From the IMG/VR virus record IMGVR_UViG_3300034375_007853, positions 1 through 37,717 of that record: a stretch of 37,717 nucleotides of DNA. One strand, written 5' to 3'. The position numbers and the translations under genes are program-made. The notes beneath the pieces are model-generated. The model was not told the origin of the DNA. It saw nothing but the letters and a program-made list of their open reading frames with translations, and did not search any database. Below are positions 23,365-31,154 of this stretch, in pieces. How positions within the stretch are numbered: position 1 is the stretch's first letter; each line of letters begins with the position of its first letter. This DNA comes from a virus.

Positions 23365-23697
23365 ATGAAATACGACGACGACATCAAAGAAAAACCACCA
23401 ATACATCTTATACCGACTGAAGTACTAAGATCAGTTGCTACTGTACTCGGTTTCGGTGCCAAAAAATATGCTGAGCATAATTGGCGAGATGACTTAAACG
23501 TGACTGCACAAAGCAGAACATATTCATCAATTCAACGACATCTGTTTGCATGGCTAGAAGGTCAAGATATCGATCCTGATAGTGGCCTTCATCATATCGA
23601 TCATGCTATCACGCAAGCAATAATTCTTAAAATGTCCATTTTATATGCTCCTGAAATGGATGATCGTTACACAACTACGAGAGGTAAAGATGTTTAG
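23365..23697 (+). CDS. DUF5664 / dATP-dGTP diphosphohydrolase-like protein
   Basis: 110 aa. GFGAKKYAEHNWR, SSIQRHLFAWLEGQD, DPDSGLHHIDHAI are the three conserved blocks of the phage family annotated as DUF5664 or dATP/dGTP diphosphohydrolase N-terminal. Clustered His, Asp and Glu suggest metal binding. It overlaps gene 42 by 8 nt. The product probably shapes the dNTP pool together with MazG and gp42. Confidence 0.75.
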   Translation: MKYDDDIKEKPPIHLIPTEVLRSVATVLGFGAKKYAEHNWRDDLNVTAQSRTYSSIQRHLFAWLEGQDIDPDSGLHHIDHAITQAIILKMSILYAPEMDDRYTTTRGKDV

Positions 23698-24394
23698 ACT
23701 AACAGTAAAAGATATCCAAAGCAAATTCGTTTGGAACTATCGTAATGAGATGTTTGTTACTGATAAGACTGGTGTAAAAATGCTAGAGATACCAGCAGCA
23801 TCATTCTTATGTACTGAACCAGCGATCTTTGGTGTACCAAATGAAGATTACATAGAACGTGAAATTGGTTGGTATATGAACCAATCACTTAATGTAAACG
23901 ATATTCCTGGTGGCCCTCCAGAAATATGGAAACAAGTTGCAGATAAAGATGGTTACATCAATTCCAATTATGGTTGGTGTATCTTTGCTGAAGAAAATGG
24001 CAATCAATATTCGCATGTGTTGGACGAATTATCACAGAATCCTAATAGTCGTCGTGCTGTGATGATATATACTCGTCCAACCATGCATCAAGATTATAGT
24101 ACAAATGGAATGTCAGATTTCATGTGTACTAATGCTGTACAATATATGATAAGAGATGGCTATCTCGAAGTCATTGTACAGATGCGAAGTAACGATGTTA
24201 TTTTTGGTTATCGTAACGACTTCGCCTGGCAAAACTATATTGCCAGTAAATTACAAAATGAACTTAATCTAAAAGGTAGAAACATATATTGGCAAGTTGG
24301 GAGTTTACACATTTATGAACGACATTTCAATTACGTGGAAGAAAAGATATCTGAGCTTGGCATCGGAAATAGCTCAATGGTCGAAGGATCCTAG
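23690..24394 (+). CDS. 42: dCMP hydroxymethylase (T4 gp42-like)
   Basis: 234 aa member of the thymidylate-synthase fold that makes 5-hydroxymethyl-dCMP from dCMP and methylene-tetrahydrofolate. It follows T4 gp42 closely: TDKTGVK, INSNYGW, RRAVMIYTRP, MSDFMCTNAVQY, QMRSNDVIFGYRNDFAWQNY and WQVGSLHIY. The catalytic cysteine is C146. D177 occupies the position that is Asn in thymidylate synthases and Asp in dCMP-specific enzymes, so dCMP rather than dUMP is the substrate. Phage DNA is therefore predicted to carry 5-hydroxymethylcytosine or a derivative. GAGAGG precedes the ATG. It overlaps DUF5664 by 8 nt and dCMP deaminase by 80 nt. Confidence 0.95.
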   Translation: MFRLTVKDIQSKFVWNYRNEMFVTDKTGVKMLEIPAASFLCTEPAIFGVPNEDYIEREIGWYMNQSLNVNDIPGGPPEIWKQVADKDGYINSNYGWCIFAEENGNQYSHVLDELSQNPNSRRAVMIYTRPTMHQDYSTNGMSDFMCTNAVQYMIRDGYLEVIVQMRSNDVIFGYRNDFAWQNYIASKLQNELNLKGRNIYWQVGSLHIYERHFNYVEEKISELGIGNSSMVEGS

Positions 24395-24764
24395 AACTAA
24401 AGTCGGTGCTGTAGCTGTTGGTGGCGTAGGTCAAATCCTTGCTACTGGATTTAATGGCTTTCCTAGAAACATACAAGACTCTGATTACAGATTAAAAGTC
24501 AGAGAGATTAAAAATAAACTTGTTGTACATGCAGAACAGAATTGTATTTACAACGCTACAATTAATGGAGTATCTCTTGAGGGTTCTACATTATTTGTAT
24601 CTGGGTTACATATCTGTAGAGAATGTGCAAAGGGTATTATACAAGTTGGTATAAGTAAAGTCGTATTATCACAATTAGAGATTGTTAAAGAAGGCTGGGA
24701 AGAATCAATACAAGAAGCAAAAGATATGATGCTTGAAGCTGGTGTAGTAATAGAGGAAATATAA
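24315..24764 (+). CDS. cd: dCMP deaminase
   Basis: 149 aa zinc enzyme that converts dCMP to dUMP for dTMP synthesis. The zinc site has H72 and catalytic E74 in VHAEQN, and C101 and C104 in CRECAK. WSKDPRTKVGAV at the N-terminus is typical of the T4 and cellular enzymes. It starts 80 nt before the end of gene 42. As in T4, it competes with gp42 for dCMP and so sets the balance between hmC and T precursors. Confidence 0.93.
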   Translation: MNDISITWKKRYLSLASEIAQWSKDPRTKVGAVAVGGVGQILATGFNGFPRNIQDSDYRLKVREIKNKLVVHAEQNCIYNATINGVSLEGSTLFVSGLHICRECAKGIIQVGISKVVLSQLEIVKEGWEESIQEAKDMMLEAGVVIEEI

Positions 24765-25111
24765 TGTTTAGACGTACTACAAAAACAACTGGAACTAAAA
24801 CTAGAAACGTTAAACGTACTAGAACAGATAATACTAATGGAACGACTACGTTTAGCACGAGTGTAGGAAACAGAAATCATAGAATGACTCAGTCATTCAA
24901 CAGCAAAGGTCAAAGTAGAACACAGGTTACAGTTCGAAGAGCTGGAGGTTGGATAGAGAGAACAACAGTTTCTTCTTCATCAGTGGTTCGGCCAAAAAAG
25001 AGAAAGAGTTATAAGAGAATGAATAAATGGGAAAAGTTTAAAACTAACTTAAGTTATTTTTTTATATTTTTATTTTTTATATACGCAATATTTGTATCAG
25101 GTGGAAATTAA
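24764..25111 (+). CDS. Basic membrane-anchored protein, unknown
   Basis: 115 aa. A Thr/Arg/Lys/Asn-rich N-terminal part (residues 1-75), a basic patch (RPKKRKSYKRMNKWEK), and one C-terminal hydrophobic helix (SYFFIFLFFIYAIFVSG). The expected topology is a tail-anchored inner-membrane protein with a basic cytoplasmic domain. Not recognised. It starts on the last base of the deaminase stop codon. Confidence 0.55.
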   Translation: MFRRTTKTTGTKTRNVKRTRTDNTNGTTTFSTSVGNRNHRMTQSFNSKGQSRTQVTVRRAGGWIERTTVSSSSVVRPKKRKSYKRMNKWEKFKTNLSYFFIFLFFIYAIFVSGGN

Positions 25112-25113
25112 TT

Positions 25114-25461
25114 ATGGCAAAGAAATATACAAAGACACATGAATGGATCGAAGAAGGTAAAGATGGAAAATACTGGGTAGGTATTAGTCAAGTTGCTATT
25201 GAAATGTTAGGTGATGTTGTATATCTTGAAAAAGGTAAAGATGAAGACGATGTTGTAGGAGCAGGTGATGAAGTTATGGTTATTGAATCTGTAAAAGCAG
25301 CATCTGACATTTATGCACCAGTAAATGGTTCTATTCGAGAATTTAATGAAGATCTTATTGCAGAACCTAGTAGCATTACATCAAATGATTGGTTATTTAA
25401 GATGGAAATTGCAGATCCTTTCTTAAATGCTTTAGATGAACTAAGTGACGAAGAAATATGA
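25114..25461 (+). CDS. gcvH: Glycine cleavage system H protein
   Basis: 115 aa lipoyl-carrier protein of the glycine cleavage system. TKTHEWIEEGKDGKYWVGIS, LGDVVYLE, VIESVKAASDIYAPV and a final DWLFKMEI are in family order. The lipoylation site is K61 in ESVKAASD. It is slightly shorter than cellular GcvH (about 128 aa) but complete. P, T and L partners are not encoded nearby, so it must work with host proteins. Glycine cleavage makes methylene-tetrahydrofolate, the one-carbon donor used by gp42 two genes upstream. It overlaps the next gene by 4 nt. Confidence 0.93.
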   Translation: MAKKYTKTHEWIEEGKDGKYWVGISQVAIEMLGDVVYLEKGKDEDDVVGAGDEVMVIESVKAASDIYAPVNGSIREFNEDLIAEPSSITSNDWLFKMEIADPFLNALDELSDEEI

Positions 25462-25922
25462 TTTCACCTGAACAACAAGTAGTTATAGACCAATTAAAAG
25501 GATTAACTTTTGATCAGACTTTGGTTGATGAGGTTGGTAAGTTTACTAAACACGTAATACAAAAAGCTAGGATATTTGAATCATATGAACATAAAAAGGC
25601 TTCTGTTTGGGAAAAAAGAGATTTTCCAACAATTGTAAAAAATACTTATGATGGTCTTTTTGCTGAATATTATTTAGTAAAACACCTTGGGTTTAAAACT
25701 GATCCTCACAAGTGGAAAGATTTAGTCAGCACAAATGGTGTTAAGACAGAAGTTAAAACATTTGCACCAGGAGGAAAGCAGAAACACATCAAGCAATTAA
25801 CAGAAAAAAGAAAAACTAAATATAGTTTTGTAATTATGTTTGAAAGAACTGGAAAATCATATCGGTTTGATAGCGCTTGGTCATACATCGATGGTGAATA
25901 TGAAGAAATATATGTCGATTAA
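25458..25922 (+). CDS. Putative PD-(D/E)XK nuclease
   Basis: 154 aa. The core AEYYLVKHLGF followed by DLVSTNG-VKTEVKTF gives the E.....D...E-x-K arrangement of restriction-endonuclease-fold nucleases. The length suits a single nuclease domain. It is placed between gcvH and the hypermodification genes. One possible role is cutting unmodified host DNA, which modified phage DNA would resist. That role is an inference from context. Confidence 0.55.
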   Translation: MISPEQQVVIDQLKGLTFDQTLVDEVGKFTKHVIQKARIFESYEHKKASVWEKRDFPTIVKNTYDGLFAEYYLVKHLGFKTDPHKWKDLVSTNGVKTEVKTFAPGGKQKHIKQLTEKRKTKYSFVIMFERTGKSYRFDSAWSYIDGEYEEIYVD

Positions 25923-27081
25923 AACAACTAAATACTACGATGAATTTCTGAGATACTATTCTCTTGCTTTAGAACAACAAAAGCTTTGTAATGTTTCTAG
26001 CGAAGAGCCTTATGGTATGGTTTCTCATATGGACTCAGGTATACCTGACGATCTTATGTGTAACGTTGAATTATATGATGTAGTTGAACGTAAGTATGCA
26101 GGATTTTCTCAGATAGTCAACGATGTATTTTATGGTTGGACTGATCAGCATCCATATTGGAAAAAGATGGAAGCTGGTAAGATCACAATGCAAAGAGAAG
26201 CAGTAGCAAAAGATTGGACAGGAAAACATAAAGACTTTGGTTTACCTGAATGGTTATACGTTTTTATATTACATAGGGTTACTGGTTCAGCCATCAATTA
26301 TGGTACTAAACCTTCAGGTTATTACAATACGCTTCTATTTAATTTACATAGAGCAAAAGATATCGAAGGAATGGTTGAGATTGTAAACAAACATCCTAAA
26401 CCATTCTATACTTCTATTGGTTATCAATTTCCTGCATTTCCAAAAATACCTGAAGGCAAACCATATAAAAGAGGCGGTGATTATTTCCTATCAGAGTATG
26501 CTCCAAAACTTGCAAGAGAAATGGCAGAATGGTTGGAAAGTGGAGGTAAAAGAGATTTACGAGAGATTGGTTCATTCATGTTAGATTGGAATGTAAATCA
26601 CGGATTAAGAAAGTATCAATTCCAATATGCAGCTGTAGTTGCAGATGTTGCTGATTGGTACCCACAATATGTTAACAGAGAATCAATGTTTTATTATGGT
26701 ACAAATGCAGTTGAGTGTATATCTTACCTCGCTAATCCTACCGAAAAAATAAAAAAAGAAATATTCCTTGATAAAGTTATGGAAAAAATATATGAAGACA
26801 CAGGTTCATATCCATATAATGCAGAAGATGTATGCTGTGACTTTATAAGATGGGTAGAAAATTATATTCGACCAGGAAATGATTATAATCATTTAAACTT
26901 TGATAAAGTATGGTCATCATGTAAAATTACAGATCATCCTTTTGGAAGACAGAAAGCAATGTTAGATATGGGAATAGTAAAAACCTTTAATGGTATTAAA
27001 AACCATCCATCAGATGATGCAATGTTAAAAGAAGCAGGTCTAACAGTAGAAGAGTATAAAAACAAATGCAAGCAGATATAG
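25912..27081 (+). CDS. aGPT-Pplase/AADT-like base-hypermodification protein
   Basis: 389 aa. LHRVTGSAINYG (near residue 110) and the C-terminal YPQYVNRESMFYYGTNAVECI resemble the alpha-glutamyl/putrescinyl-thymine pyrophosphorylase group, later described as amino acid:DNA transferases acting on activated hydroxymethyl bases. With gp42 upstream, the base is more likely hydroxymethylcytosine than hydroxymethyluracil. It shares its C-terminal pattern with the next protein and is probably its paralogue. Start ATG 25912 is my choice; ATG 25900 is equally in frame. It overlaps its neighbours by 11 and 16 nt. Confidence 0.5.
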   Translation: MSIKTTKYYDEFLRYYSLALEQQKLCNVSSEEPYGMVSHMDSGIPDDLMCNVELYDVVERKYAGFSQIVNDVFYGWTDQHPYWKKMEAGKITMQREAVAKDWTGKHKDFGLPEWLYVFILHRVTGSAINYGTKPSGYYNTLLFNLHRAKDIEGMVEIVNKHPKPFYTSIGYQFPAFPKIPEGKPYKRGGDYFLSEYAPKLAREMAEWLESGGKRDLREIGSFMLDWNVNHGLRKYQFQYAAVVADVADWYPQYVNRESMFYYGTNAVECISYLANPTEKIKKEIFLDKVMEKIYEDTGSYPYNAEDVCCDFIRWVENYIRPGNDYNHLNFDKVWSSCKITDHPFGRQKAMLDMGIVKTFNGIKNHPSDDAMLKEAGLTVEEYKNKCKQI

Positions 27082-28040
27082 CAGAATTTATCGATCAACC
27101 TTATGACAACATCGAGTATAAGAATACTTCGATTGTTGATATGAAAGGTAATAAGCCAAAAGAAAGTTGGATGAAAGATTGGACACAAGAACAACGATTC
27201 GAAAAATTCTTTGAGTTCTGTGATAAGTTTGATAAGAGAGAAGATAAGTTACTTAAAGAAGATTATCAAATCTTTTCTCATAGATTGCATTGGCATGAGC
27301 ATCCATTTTGTGAGAAGATGCAAGAAGTAAAAAGCAGTCGAGATAGATTATGGTATACACTTGTATTCTCTTTTACGAATGAACATTGGGGAACTCTTAC
27401 TAAATTAATGGAAGAAGGCGAAGATGCATGTAGAGAACACTTTTCTAAAAACAGGCATGCACGAAATGATTTATTCCAAATCTACTATCCAAAAGATACT
27501 GTAGTAAAAGAATGGTTATTAGAAGGACCGAAAAAAGCAGCAGATGCTTTACATCACACTCTTGAAAACGTAGATAGGCCGTATACGATGATGGAGTATT
27601 CAAAGATACTTGAAAAGTATTTTAAAAAGTATCAAGCTTTTCGAAGTCCTTTATACCCATGTAAAAATGCATCAAGATATTTGGCTATGTCATATCCTCA
27701 TATCGTAGATCCTGAATCAATACTATTTGGTGGAACTGGTCACTTCGATGGAATGCAACAAATATTTGGTGGAAAGAATTTAAATGGTAAAGTTAGATAT
27801 GATATTGATGAAAATGGTAAATTCGTTCCAAAGAATGCAAACGCAGAATTGTGGTTAGAACAGATGAACACACTTGTAAATCATCCAAAGAATCCAATGA
27901 CATCACAAAAATATTTAAATGTAGAAGATAAAACATGTTTCTTTTACAAACACATTGCAATCACTCATGGTGTAAAAAGTCCAACAAAAAGAATACCTTA
28001 CACATGGATATTTCCAAATAAATTTAGTTTAAAGAAATGA
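27066..28040 (+). CDS. Second aGPT-Pplase/AADT-like protein (paralogue)
   Basis: 324 aa. YPHIVDPESILFGGTGHFDGMQQIF aligns with YPQYVNRESMFYYGTNAVECISYL of the gene before it; PCKNASRYLAMS corresponds to its LRKYQFQYAAVV. Both also have a late cysteine-containing motif (EDKTCFFY against EDVCCDFI). A tandem divergent duplication or a two-subunit enzyme is likely. The annotated function rests on the neighbour and on operon context. It overlaps the next gene by 4 nt. Confidence 0.45.
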   Translation: MQADIAEFIDQPYDNIEYKNTSIVDMKGNKPKESWMKDWTQEQRFEKFFEFCDKFDKREDKLLKEDYQIFSHRLHWHEHPFCEKMQEVKSSRDRLWYTLVFSFTNEHWGTLTKLMEEGEDACREHFSKNRHARNDLFQIYYPKDTVVKEWLLEGPKKAADALHHTLENVDRPYTMMEYSKILEKYFKKYQAFRSPLYPCKNASRYLAMSYPHIVDPESILFGGTGHFDGMQQIFGGKNLNGKVRYDIDENGKFVPKNANAELWLEQMNTLVNHPKNPMTSQKYLNVEDKTCFFYKHIAITHGVKSPTKRIPYTWIFPNKFSLKK

Positions 28041-28993
28041 GAGTAATTACAAATCCAACGTATAACATACCTAAACTCAAAACATCTCATGTTTTAGGTT
28101 GGTCTCTTATTTGGTCAGATCAATTAAAAGCAGATATCGATAATAAATGCTCTGATAAAGTTTTACAATATGATGAAATCTTTATTGACCATGGTGTAAA
28201 CTTCAGCGGAGCTCTTAACTTATTTGGTGGTGCAAATAAACAAATATATGATAACATCAATCGTGTATTCTCTCATGCTAATGTTACTTCACTTGATTTT
28301 GATATGCCTGATCTTGGTGCACAATTAAAGTCAAGAGTAAAAGCACCTACCACCTATGAAGGAATAACTGAAGAGTGGTGTGATAAACTATCTGCAAGAT
28401 TAAAGAACGTTCCATCACTAAAACAACAAGAGTTAACTCATTTGTCAGGCGTATCTGTAGGTGATTCACATACATCTGCATTCTCTCGAAAAGATGATGT
28501 AGTACTTAGAACAAATGGTAAAACATTATTTGGCCAATTGAGAAGAGGATTAGAAGAGGATTTCAGAGGTATGACACCAAAAGGAGAAATCACATTCTGT
28601 TATGGTTCTATAGATATAAGACACCACTTATTAAGGCATGATGATAAGTTAGAAGAGCTGATTACAGAATATGTAAAACAAGGCGATAAATTTGGTGATG
28701 TAAAATATGCAGCTCCTGTTCCAGTTGAATACGAAGAAAGAAGATTGCCAAAAACTGGTTATTATAAAGGAACACCATTTTTTGGAACAAGAAAAGAGCG
28801 ATATGATTTAACAATGAGATTTATTGATTTACTAAATAAGAAATCAAACGGCAGAGTTGTAATGCCACCTGAAGATTGGTATTCAATGGATCCAGAAAAA
28901 TATGCTAAGACATATATGGAAAATGGTTCGAGTGTACACATAGCACCACCATATTATCGTAGAAACGATTGGGGAACAACATGTTTAATGTAA
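28037..28993 (+). CDS. SGNH/GDSL-like hydrolase or acyltransferase
   Basis: 318 aa. The block I motif is SVGDSHTSAF with S144 as nucleophile. A GSIDIRHH segment near residue 190 resembles the oxyanion-hole block, and D.......H in the C-terminal region (VHIAPPYY) could supply the rest of the triad. SGNH enzymes hydrolyse or transfer acyl groups. In this cluster it may tailor a substituent on a hypermodified base or sugar. Coupled by 4-nt and 13-nt overlaps to its neighbours. Confidence 0.55.
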   Translation: MRVITNPTYNIPKLKTSHVLGWSLIWSDQLKADIDNKCSDKVLQYDEIFIDHGVNFSGALNLFGGANKQIYDNINRVFSHANVTSLDFDMPDLGAQLKSRVKAPTTYEGITEEWCDKLSARLKNVPSLKQQELTHLSGVSVGDSHTSAFSRKDDVVLRTNGKTLFGQLRRGLEEDFRGMTPKGEITFCYGSIDIRHHLLRHDDKLEELITEYVKQGDKFGDVKYAAPVPVEYEERRLPKTGYYKGTPFFGTRKERYDLTMRFIDLLNKKSNGRVVMPPEDWYSMDPEKYAKTYMENGSSVHIAPPYYRRNDWGTTCLM

Positions 28994-29976
28994 CCACAGA
29001 TACAAGAAACAAAGACATACCAGGAAATATGACAAGAGCTGAAGCTCGTCAATTATACCTTGATATGTGGGGTACATTTAACACCAAATGTCCTCCTCCA
29101 GCAGTACAACACCTTGCTGGAGACAAATATGTGTTAAGAGCAGATTTAGCACCAGGTGGATTAAAAGCGTTTGGTGCAGAAAGAGTTATAGCAGAAACAA
29201 AAGAAGATACGCTTGTATATTGTGCGCCACGCCAAGGTCATGCCCCTGACGCCATAGCAATGTTAGCGGAAATGTATGACAAAAAAGTGGTCTTCTTTTG
29301 TCCTGCTAGCACAACAGTTTCAGATCATCAGGGTTCATTGTTTGCTTATGACCACGTTGATGTAAGATTTATAAAGATAGCAGCCATGCCAGTGTTAAAT
29401 GCTTATGCGAAAGAATGGGCAGAAAGAAACAATGCTAAGTACTTACCATTTGGATTGACTGGTGAAAAGACAGTTACTGCAGGTCTTATTAATATGGCCG
29501 TACATATTGAAAACTCACTTGGAAAACAACCATCACAAATATGGTGTGCAGTATCTACAGGTACAATGATTAGAGCTTTACAGATCGGATGGCCAAATGC
29601 TGAAGCGCATGGAATTGCAGTTGCACGTAACATACATCCAGGAGAAATCGGTGAAGCAAAAGTTATTTCAGCGACTGTACCATTTTTAAAAGCAGATCCT
29701 ATTGCAGAGACAATGCCATTTCCAACAACATCTGCTTATGATGCAAAAGCATGGAAAGGTTTTATAGAACAAGGAAAGAAAGATGCAATATTCATCAATG
29801 TTGGTTCAGACCAGCATATTAATCGAAACTTAGATAAAGTAAACGTCAATGAGATTAATAGTAAACGTGAATGGAAAGATATGGGAGATTTTTTAAAGAA
29901 TCGAGCATACGATAAAGATATTGAAGTAATTAAATTAGACTTAAAAAAGAAAGCTAGCTTAGAGGAGTTTTTATAA
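28981..29976 (+). CDS. PLP-dependent enzyme-like protein (fold type II)
   Basis: 331 aa. YVLRADLAPGGLKAFGAERVIAE, VYCAPRQGHAPDAIAMLAEM, KYLPFGLTGEKTVTAG and IWCAVSTGTMIRAL follow the order found in ACC deaminase/D-cysteine desulfhydrase-type enzymes (PLP lysine, SN-like region, glycine-rich phosphate loop). The likely Schiff-base lysine is in GGLKAFG. The glycine loop is degenerate (STGT). PLP enzymes occur in known thymine-hypermodification pathways, where they act on the attached amino acid. Start at ATG 28981, because an in-frame TTG at 28969 lacks support. Confidence 0.5.
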   Translation: MFNVTTDTRNKDIPGNMTRAEARQLYLDMWGTFNTKCPPPAVQHLAGDKYVLRADLAPGGLKAFGAERVIAETKEDTLVYCAPRQGHAPDAIAMLAEMYDKKVVFFCPASTTVSDHQGSLFAYDHVDVRFIKIAAMPVLNAYAKEWAERNNAKYLPFGLTGEKTVTAGLINMAVHIENSLGKQPSQIWCAVSTGTMIRALQIGWPNAEAHGIAVARNIHPGEIGEAKVISATVPFLKADPIAETMPFPTTSAYDAKAWKGFIEQGKKDAIFINVGSDQHINRNLDKVNVNEINSKREWKDMGDFLKNRAYDKDIEVIKLDLKKKASLEEFL

Positions 29977-30407
29977 TGTACAAATATAATGAAGGTGAAC
30001 TATTAAGACAACTACAAGAATATGTGGATAAAACTTATAATGAACATTATTCACAGAATCAATTTCAAGCCACAGAGTTTATTATAGATGGTGGTCATGG
30101 TGAAGGATTCTGTATAGGTAATATTTTAAAGTATGCACAACGATATGGAAAGAAAGAAGGTAAGAATCGAAAAGATCTTTTGAAAGTTTTACATTATGCT
30201 CTCATTGCTTTATATGTACATGATAAAGAGAACGGAGGAGTTAAAGATTATTTTTCACCACATAAAGCTATAGCGAAGGCGCACATTGATGATGCGTATG
30301 ATAGTAACTTAAGTCATACACGAAAACAAAAGGCACTTTATATGGACGATACAGATGAAGAGAAAGAAGCATATTATGCTGACGAATGGAATAAGCCAAT
30401 AGGATGA
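29976..30407 (+). CDS. DUF3310-like protein
   Basis: 143 aa. GFCIGNILKYAQRYGKK followed by KDLLKVLHYALIAL is the conserved core of phage DUF3310 proteins (GNaiKYi.R..kK....DL.Ka..Y). The remaining C-terminal 55 residues are charged. Function unknown. AGAGGAG precedes the start, which overlaps the stop of the PLP-enzyme gene. Confidence 0.7.
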   Translation: MYKYNEGELLRQLQEYVDKTYNEHYSQNQFQATEFIIDGGHGEGFCIGNILKYAQRYGKKEGKNRKDLLKVLHYALIALYVHDKENGGVKDYFSPHKAIAKAHIDDAYDSNLSHTRKQKALYMDDTDEEKEAYYADEWNKPIG

Positions 30408-30556
30408 TGTGGAGAATTTGGGCAAAAGCATTAGGTGATAAGACTGGCAAATCAAACAGAGAAGCTGATCTTATCGCTATAATAAGAACAATAATAGTGT
30501 TGGTTTACTTAAGTACTAACATTATGATTGTAATGGGTATAATTCATCATTGGTGA
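30404..30556 (+). CDS. Small membrane protein
   Basis: 50 aa. A charged N-terminal half (MMWRIWAKALGDKTGKSN) and one hydrophobic helix (IIRTIIVLVYLSTNIMIVMGI). It overlaps DUF3310 by 4 nt (ATGA). Not recognised. Confidence 0.5.
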   Translation: MMWRIWAKALGDKTGKSNREADLIAIIRTIIVLVYLSTNIMIVMGIIHHW

Positions 30557-30559
30557 TTT

Positions 30560-30727
30560 ATGATTTTAAAAAGACTATTAGATAATGATATGAAAAAGAA
30601 AGAAAATTTAGATGCGCTTGGCGTGGACATCGACTTAGATAATGTATGGAAAACAAAACACACAGCACTATTAATTGTTGTGGGTATTGTTTTGATTGTA
30701 TCAATTGCAGTAAGTGTGGTATCATGA
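30560..30727 (+). CDS. Small membrane protein
   Basis: 55 aa. A charged cytoplasmic part of about 33 residues (MILKRLLDNDMKKKENL..) and a C-terminal helix (LLIVVGIVLIVSIAVSVV). It starts 4 nt after the previous gene and overlaps the next by 4 nt. Confidence 0.5.
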   Translation: MILKRLLDNDMKKKENLDALGVDIDLDNVWKTKHTALLIVVGIVLIVSIAVSVVS

Positions 30728-30831
30728 GTAGATATGGTAAAGGCAAAGAACCACTCGGTCCTAAATGGGAAGCTGTAGTATTTTTTGCTATGGTTATTTA
30801 CTGTGGAATTGTACTTTATTTCTTAGCTTGA
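30724..30831 (+). CDS. Mini membrane protein
   Basis: 35 aa, starting MSRYGKGKEPLGPKWEA, then one hydrophobic helix. The start is ATG 30724 in the stop of the previous gene (ATGA). An in-frame ATG at 30646 would run through the whole previous gene and is less likely. Confidence 0.5.
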   Translation: MSRYGKGKEPLGPKWEAVVFFAMVIYCGIVLYFLA

Positions 30832-30839
30832 TATAAATA
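30832..30839 (+). promoter_or_regulatory. Late promoter TATAAATA
   Basis: Exact late box directly after the previous stop codon. It ends 7 nt before the ATG at 30847, and no Shine-Dalgarno is present. Confidence 0.65.
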
Positions 30840-30846
30840 CATTAAC

Positions 30847-30945
30847 ATGTTTATTTTAGGACAAATAGGAATGAAAGATGACCCGTACTCGGAAAATATC
30901 TCGTTGGTTGTTCAGAGCCTATCTTGTCTATTCAATAACGGCTGA
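30847..30945 (+). CDS. Possible mini-ORF behind a late promoter
   Basis: 32 aa, starting MFILGQIGMKDDPYSEN. It is the first ATG after the late promoter. It overlaps, in another frame, the more convincing 39 aa membrane ORF at 30878. It may be a short leader ORF or not translated. Confidence 0.3.
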   Translation: MFILGQIGMKDDPYSENISLVVQSLSCLFNNG

Positions 30946-30997
30946 CATACTTCTATTGCTTGGATTAATATATGGGGCATACTGGTTCTATTCTTGA
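30878..30997 (+). CDS. Small membrane protein
   Basis: 39 aa, basic N-terminus (MTRTRKISRWLFRAY) and one hydrophobic helix (ADILLLLGLIYGAYWF). AGGAATGAAAG lies upstream. It overlaps both the mini-ORF before it and the next gene by 26 nt. Confidence 0.45.
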   Translation: MTRTRKISRWLFRAYLVYSITADILLLLGLIYGAYWFYS

Positions 30998-31154
30998 TGA
31001 AAGAGAATCTCTAATTAAATATTGCGAAGGATTATACTTCGAATTATTTGGTACACACCATGATTTTAGTTCTTATACACAAGAGGAACTAAGAGAGAAT
31101 GCTTATATATTAGAAGAAGGAATTAGTGGTAGTCAGTATAACCAGGATCATTAA
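30972..31154 (+). CDS. Small acidic protein, unknown
   Basis: 60 aa, starting MGHTGSILDERESLI, soluble and acidic. The 3' end overlaps the convergent CoxS-like gene by 32 nt. Not recognised. Confidence 0.45.
   Translation: MGHTGSILDERESLIKYCEGLYFELFGTHHDFSSYTQEELRENAYILEEGISGSQYNQDH

Noticed and set aside
23690-24394. Annotation as thymidylate synthase or dUMP hydroxymethylase
   Set aside because: D177 and the extended matches to T4 gp42 (MSDFMCTN, MRSNDV.FG.RND) favour dCMP hydroxymethylase.
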